A stretch of DNA of 64,000 nucleotides from Siphonodentalium dalli. Lineage: Eukaryota; Mollusca; Scaphopoda; Gadilida; Siphonodentaliidae. Below are positions 59,745-64,000 of the stretch, one piece after another; within the stretch, counting starts at the first letter, position 1; each line of letters begins with the position of its first letter. Made by a program: the position numbers and the translations under genes. The stretch lies in the NCBI GenBank assembly GCA_032622095.1, contig CP136061.1, positions 61,379,627 to 61,443,626 on the forward strand, in the 5' to 3' direction. The notes under the pieces were generated by a model, which saw only the letters and a program-made list of their open reading frames with translations, was not told the DNA's origin and searched no databases.

Positions 59745-60305
59745 AACCTCAAGTATTTTTATCTCGAACACCTATTTCGAAGAGTTTCTGCCATATAAGC
59801 CTACTCGCCATACTCGATCGAACGCTTTGGATAGGTCTATGAATGCACAGTATAGACTTTGCTTCCTTGATTTAGCAATATCTATAGTACATGTACAATT
59901 CATAGCAAGTATGTGGTCGGTTGTCGAGTAATTTTTTTATAAAACCTGCTTGATTTTCCGAAAGAAGGTTATTCTCTTCTAGAAATTTTTGTATACGGTC
60001 GCTCAGAACAGAGGTAATTAGTTTTGTATAATGCAGCTGACTAAGGTGATGGGTCAATAGTTTTCTGTTTTTTTTTCGGGTTTTTAGATCTGACGATCGG
60101 TTGAATTATGCCTACTCCCCATTCGCCAGGAACAATAGCACTTCTGAGTATAATATTAAAATAGATCTGCAAGTGTTTCGATAAGGGGCCCACAGCTAAT
60201 TTTATATATTCATTTCTTATTTCATCGATATCATTAGCCTTGCCAAACTTGAGTTTGCGGACCGCATTTATGATCTCGTCGAGCTCAATGTATTTATCGA
60301 GTTGC
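59745..60305 (-). pseudogene. Non-LTR (LINE) reverse transcriptase fragment, frameshifted
   Basis: Reading the minus strand: ELDEIINAVRKLKFGKANDI then DEIRNEYIKLAVG, IVPGEWGVGIIQPI (RT palm entry), then in another frame LHYTKLITSVLSDRIQKFLE and NNLLSENQAGF, then YCAFIDLSKAFDRVWR with the first catalytic Asp, then another shift into QKLFEIGVRDK. At least three frame breaks, and the segment with the YxDD motif is absent. Domain order matches Jockey/RTE-type LINEs; the clade cannot be named from this. Confidence 0.88.
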
Positions 60306-61801
60306 AACAACTCTATAGAGGGTTGTTGGTAGACTACGTTTTAAATATATGAATGTGAACTGTTCGTATCTGCAAAATTGTCGTGAAAATCATCGAATCA
60401 TCAAAAAATTGGAACGACTTTGCAACGTAAGTGATGCATTCTATTTATTATGGATATTCTAAATCAATGGTACCAAAATTGTCACTTTGGCTCAAAATGG
60501 CGGCCAAAATGGCGACCAAAATATAAAAACTGGTAAATACTGCACCAGCGTTTCGTGCAACTGCATATAAGTTGTGGTTGATGAACACAATTGACTATTC
60601 TGTCTTATATACATTGAATACTAACATTTCTGATGCACATTGATTAAAGTTTACTATTTTAACCACTGAAATTGTCAGAATTAGGGGATTTTTTTATCAC
60701 AAACTTGGCATCAAAATCGGCAAAAAATAACTTTTCAGATTTGCACCATTTTTTCATGTAAAGTGGAACTATCTTTGGTATCAAATGTGCTTTTTATTTT
60801 TGTTCTGTCTTAAGTGTGTGACACTGAGGTGTTTTAAACAAAATTACTCAAGATGACTTGCAAAATGGCAACCAAATTTGGTAAAAAGTTGATTTGTCAC
60901 ATTTATTCCGAACATTATTCTTAGCTGTTCCGAAAAAGTTCAAATTGTGACTCACTTGGTTATTAAACTTGCTACTTAATCAACTGATAACTAAATGTTA
61001 TATGCTGGTTGTCCCAGTACATTATGAGGCATGACAAATCATTTTAAGGAATGCAGTATGTATTTTTGCCGAAAACTTCTTTTGGAATTATGTCTATGTT
61101 TTTTAACGGAAATGGACAGAATGGTGAAACGGAACTGAGAGGGATCATATTATTTGGCTACTCTGGCCCATTAACATCAATATTTATTAACTTATAAACC
61201 ATTGTCAGGAAAACAGTTTTCTTCGTATTGTATACTAAACGCCATTAAAGTTGAGAACACTCTGATATGATCCGTCTATTGGTTAACATATCCTTGAGTT
61301 ATAGCGATAGGAAAGAGATAGTCACCCAAAGGTGCACCAGTGCAACTCACAAATGACCATGTAGTCACTCCATATATACATGAACGCCATATAAATGAAC
61401 ACATGTCACTCGCTTTATGCACATACTCCTCACCCACTACCATACAGCCACACATGGGTATACCCATACACCCACACATGGCCATATAGTCATGAGTAAC
61501 CATGCAGGCACACCATGTATACTCATACACCTCACCCATTATCATATAGTCACGACCTGTATACATATTCACTACATTCAGTAACCTCTTGTATAACTAT
61601 TCGCCTCACCATTGGTCATACAGTCACTCCATGTATAGTTATATATTTGCCACATGCATGGTCATATAGGCACTCAATATATACATATACACCCCAACAA
61701 TGACAATATAGTCACTCCCGGTAGACATTTTCGCCACATTCATGATCATACATCACTTCCTGTATACATATTTGCCTCACCTGTGGTCATAACGTCACTC
61801 C

Positions 61802-61804
<3 letters not shown>

Positions 61805-61843
<39 letters not shown>
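61805..61843 (+). repeat. (TA)n microsatellite
   Basis: About 19 TA units inside the minisatellite; a shorter one lies at 61913-61926. Confidence 0.9.
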
Positions 61844-61846
<3 letters not shown>

Positions 61847-62204
61847 ACACCCATGGCCATAGTCACTCAAGATATACATATACACCCAACCCAAAACCAT
61901 AGTCACTATAGGTATATATATATATAGTATACATATAAACCTCACCAATGACCTTACAGTCATTCTAGATAGACCAATGTCCTTTACCGCGCACACGGCC
62001 ATTCATACTCTAAACGACCATATACACATCACCATCACAATTCAGCCTCTCGCTGTATACTCATAAACCAAACTCGTGATCATACAATCACTCATTGTAT
62101 ACCAATTCACCTCACCATTAATTTTGCCACATGGCACTCCCTATATACATATTGGCCACATCATGGCCATTTAGCCACTCAAGATATACAGGGGCTCGCG
62201 TCTT

Positions 62205-62670
62205 GCAGGTAATGAGTCGAAACATAATGTGACATTTGCTTAGTATGGCACATAGTCAGCGATCTGTAACTGATGAGGATCTTATCCAAACATCTTTTCA
62301 ACTCATTGGAAGTAATTTCCAAAAATGTCTAAACTCTACTTTTGGCATAAAATAAAATCCTGTTTTTGTGTGGGGGACATTCTAAAACTATTTCAAAATT
62401 CCATTAAACCGCTCCAAGACACAGCTTCAACCTCAACATTCATGTCATTAGAACGGGGATCAATTTGTCTGCGAGAAATTGGGACCTTGGTCATCATATA
62501 TTTAGCCTCGAATATTCTGTAATATGCCTAGCAGACATATTCCCTTTTTTGACATCCATACATGTATGGATCACCTTCATTGCGTGTGGAAAGTATATGA
62601 TGGATAGGATGTAGCCTATTCTTTCTTTCACTATACTTATGTTGACAAACTGAAAGCTCTTATGGTCCAT
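62205..62670 (+). repeat. Direct repeat, copy 2 (partner 58310-58760)
   Basis: Same landmarks as copy 1 in the same order and orientation, with the minisatellite resuming on either side. Confidence 0.75.
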
Positions 62671-64000
62671 CAGCCAGTGCTCCATTCTAACTTGTTATTG
62701 TCATTCCGGGGGGCTAGGTGTGATTTTCGTTTCCCCGAACAGATGTGCCACCTTTTCAGTCACCCACTTACATGTATTTGTTAGCCTATACTTACCTGTA
62801 TTGGTTGGTTGTCTGTATTTGGTTAACCCGTTACCATAGAGTCACTCCAGGTGTATATATACCTCATCAATTACCATACATTCCTTTGAGATATACCTCT
62901 ACCATGCACACAAGGCCGTCGTACACTTCAGACTTGCAAATACAGTTCAACCATGACAATTCAGCCACTCGCTGTATTCTTACACACCCATACGTGATCA
63001 TTCAGCTATTCACTGTATACCGGTACACACAAATGACAATACAGCCACAACATATAAACATATACAAGTCCGCCAATGACCATCAAACTTTACTCCAGGT
63101 ATGCATATAAACTTCAACAACATTGACCGTGCAGTCATTCCACGTACACGTATACACATTGCCCATAACCATACAGAAACTCCCTATTTATCCATACACC
63201 CCATCTTAAGTTGATCAATGTTAATTTTAATGGGCCAGATTAGCCACATACTATGATCCATCTCAGTTCCGTTTCATCGTGCTGCCAATTTCAGTTCAAA
63301 AAACAAGGACAGAATCCCAAAATCCATACCCTTAAAATGAACTGTTCATGCATCTTAAGGTACTGGGACAACCAGCATAGAACATTTAGTTGACTAAGTA
63401 GCATGTTTAATAAGCAAGTGAGTCGCAATCAACTACCTTTTCGGAACAGCAGAGAATAATGTTCGGAATATATGTGACAAATCAACATTTTACCAAATTA
63501 GGTTGCCATTTTGCAAGCCATCTTGAGCAATAGTGTATAAAACACCTCAGTGTGACACAGTTAGCACATATCAAGACAATAAACACCTTTGATACCAAAG
63601 AAAGTTCCATTTTACTTTTAAAAAATGGTCCAAACCTGAACAGTGATTTTTTGCCGATTTTGATGTCAAGTTTGTGACATAAAATCTGATTAATTCTGGT
63701 TATTTCAGTGATTAAAATAGTAAAAATTAACCAATAGAACCAGAAATGTCAGTATTCAATGTATATGCGACAGAATAGTCAATTTTGAGCGTCAACCACA
63801 ACTTGTAAGCAGTTGCATGGTATGCTGGGACAATATTGACCATGTTTCATATATTGGTCGCCATTTTGGCAGCCATTTTGAGCCAAAGTGACATTTTCTG
63901 TATAATTGAGTTGGAATATCCATAAAAATAGAAAGCATCACTTACATTGCGCAGTTCATCCAATTTCTTGATGAAATATGACTAGAATCCCAATGGTGAT

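Larger units (their letters stand above)
61290..63190 (+). repeat. Degenerate minisatellite (CCATATAGTCACTCCATGTA units)
   Basis: Irregular units of roughly 40-60 bp built on ACCATACAGTCACTCC, TGTATACATATACACC and CACACATGGCCAT words, continuing on both sides of an inserted ~460 bp repeat (62205-62670). Open frames rich in His/Tyr/Thr are by-products. Confidence 0.75.
60372..63985. mobile_element. 3.6 kb foldback element with ~0.85 kb arms
   Basis: The left arm (60372 to about 61265) and right arm (about 63205-63985) are inverted copies: GTAAGTGATGCATTCTATTT, CACTTTGGCTCAAAATGGCG, AGTTGTGGTTGATG, CACTGAGGTGTTTTA, TGGTTGTCCCAGTAC and GGCCCATTAACATCAA recur inverted. The right arm reaches nearly to the window end, so the true edge may lie beyond. 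The interior is a minisatellite plus one dispersed repeat. No transposase. Confidence 0.85.

Noticed and set aside
59415-59798. 127-codon plus-strand open frame
   Set aside because: Overlaps the antisense LINE relic at its end. Low-complexity composition and no homology recognised.
61515-63110. His/Thr/Tyr-rich open frames of up to 121 codons
   Set aside because: Products of the minisatellite with CATATACACC units.

Overview
This 64 kb window is AT-rich, transposon-dense animal DNA. It holds one cellular protein-coding gene that I can identify with confidence, a rapsyn (RAPSN) orthologue on the + strand. Its six coding exons run from 3777 to 35161. They splice in frame to a 422-residue protein with an N-terminal MGQ myristoylation-type start, a TPR superhelix and a C-terminal RING-H2 domain. 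The mobile families look like those I associate with mollusc genomes, especially bivalves (heads rich in GTCCGTCCGT, AGCTCACCTGAGACG and TTGAGCTATTGCC). I infer a marine mollusc or close lophotrochozoan; the species cannot be read from the sequence.

Layout. 1-3.7 kb: dispersed repeats, a TIR element and a 385/470 bp tandem duplication just upstream of rapsyn. 3.8-35.2 kb: rapsyn. Only 1.27 kb of this 31.4 kb span is coding; the introns (12.9, 1.45, 10.3, 4.1 and 1.3 kb) are packed with nested repeats. These include nine-unit arrays of a ~165-195 bp unit, two hAT-like non-autonomous elements with 8 bp target duplications, TTAA-flanked piggyBac-like elements, foldback elements and a novel-looking element whose ends are themselves hairpins. 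35.2-39.8 kb: more MITE-like elements.

39.8-56.1 kb is the most unusual part: a giant inverted repeat with arms of about 5.6-5.9 kb around a ~185 bp centre (47693-47877), with further homologous mirror-image blocks outside the arms. Both arms carry a copy of an unrecognised ~190-codon reading frame and a dispersed motif AAAGAGCGTTTA. The left arm was later hit by a Penelope-like retroelement (43014-45075; GIY-YIG endonuclease, RT core deleted, hammerhead-ribozyme-like ends in inverted orientation). The right arm gained about 1.1 kb of local repeats instead.

56-64 kb: a decayed hAT-related repeat, a frameshifted LINE reverse transcriptase fragment on the - strand, and a 3.6 kb foldback element whose ~0.85 kb arms enclose a minisatellite.

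Rapsyn is the scaffold that clusters nicotinic acetylcholine receptors under the postsynaptic membrane. Nothing else in the window is evidently part of that pathway. The remaining content is selfish or decayed DNA whose nesting gives a relative order of insertions. Coordinates of repeat edges are by eye and may be off by a few bases. I see no CRISPR arrays, bacterial operons, tRNA or rRNA genes.
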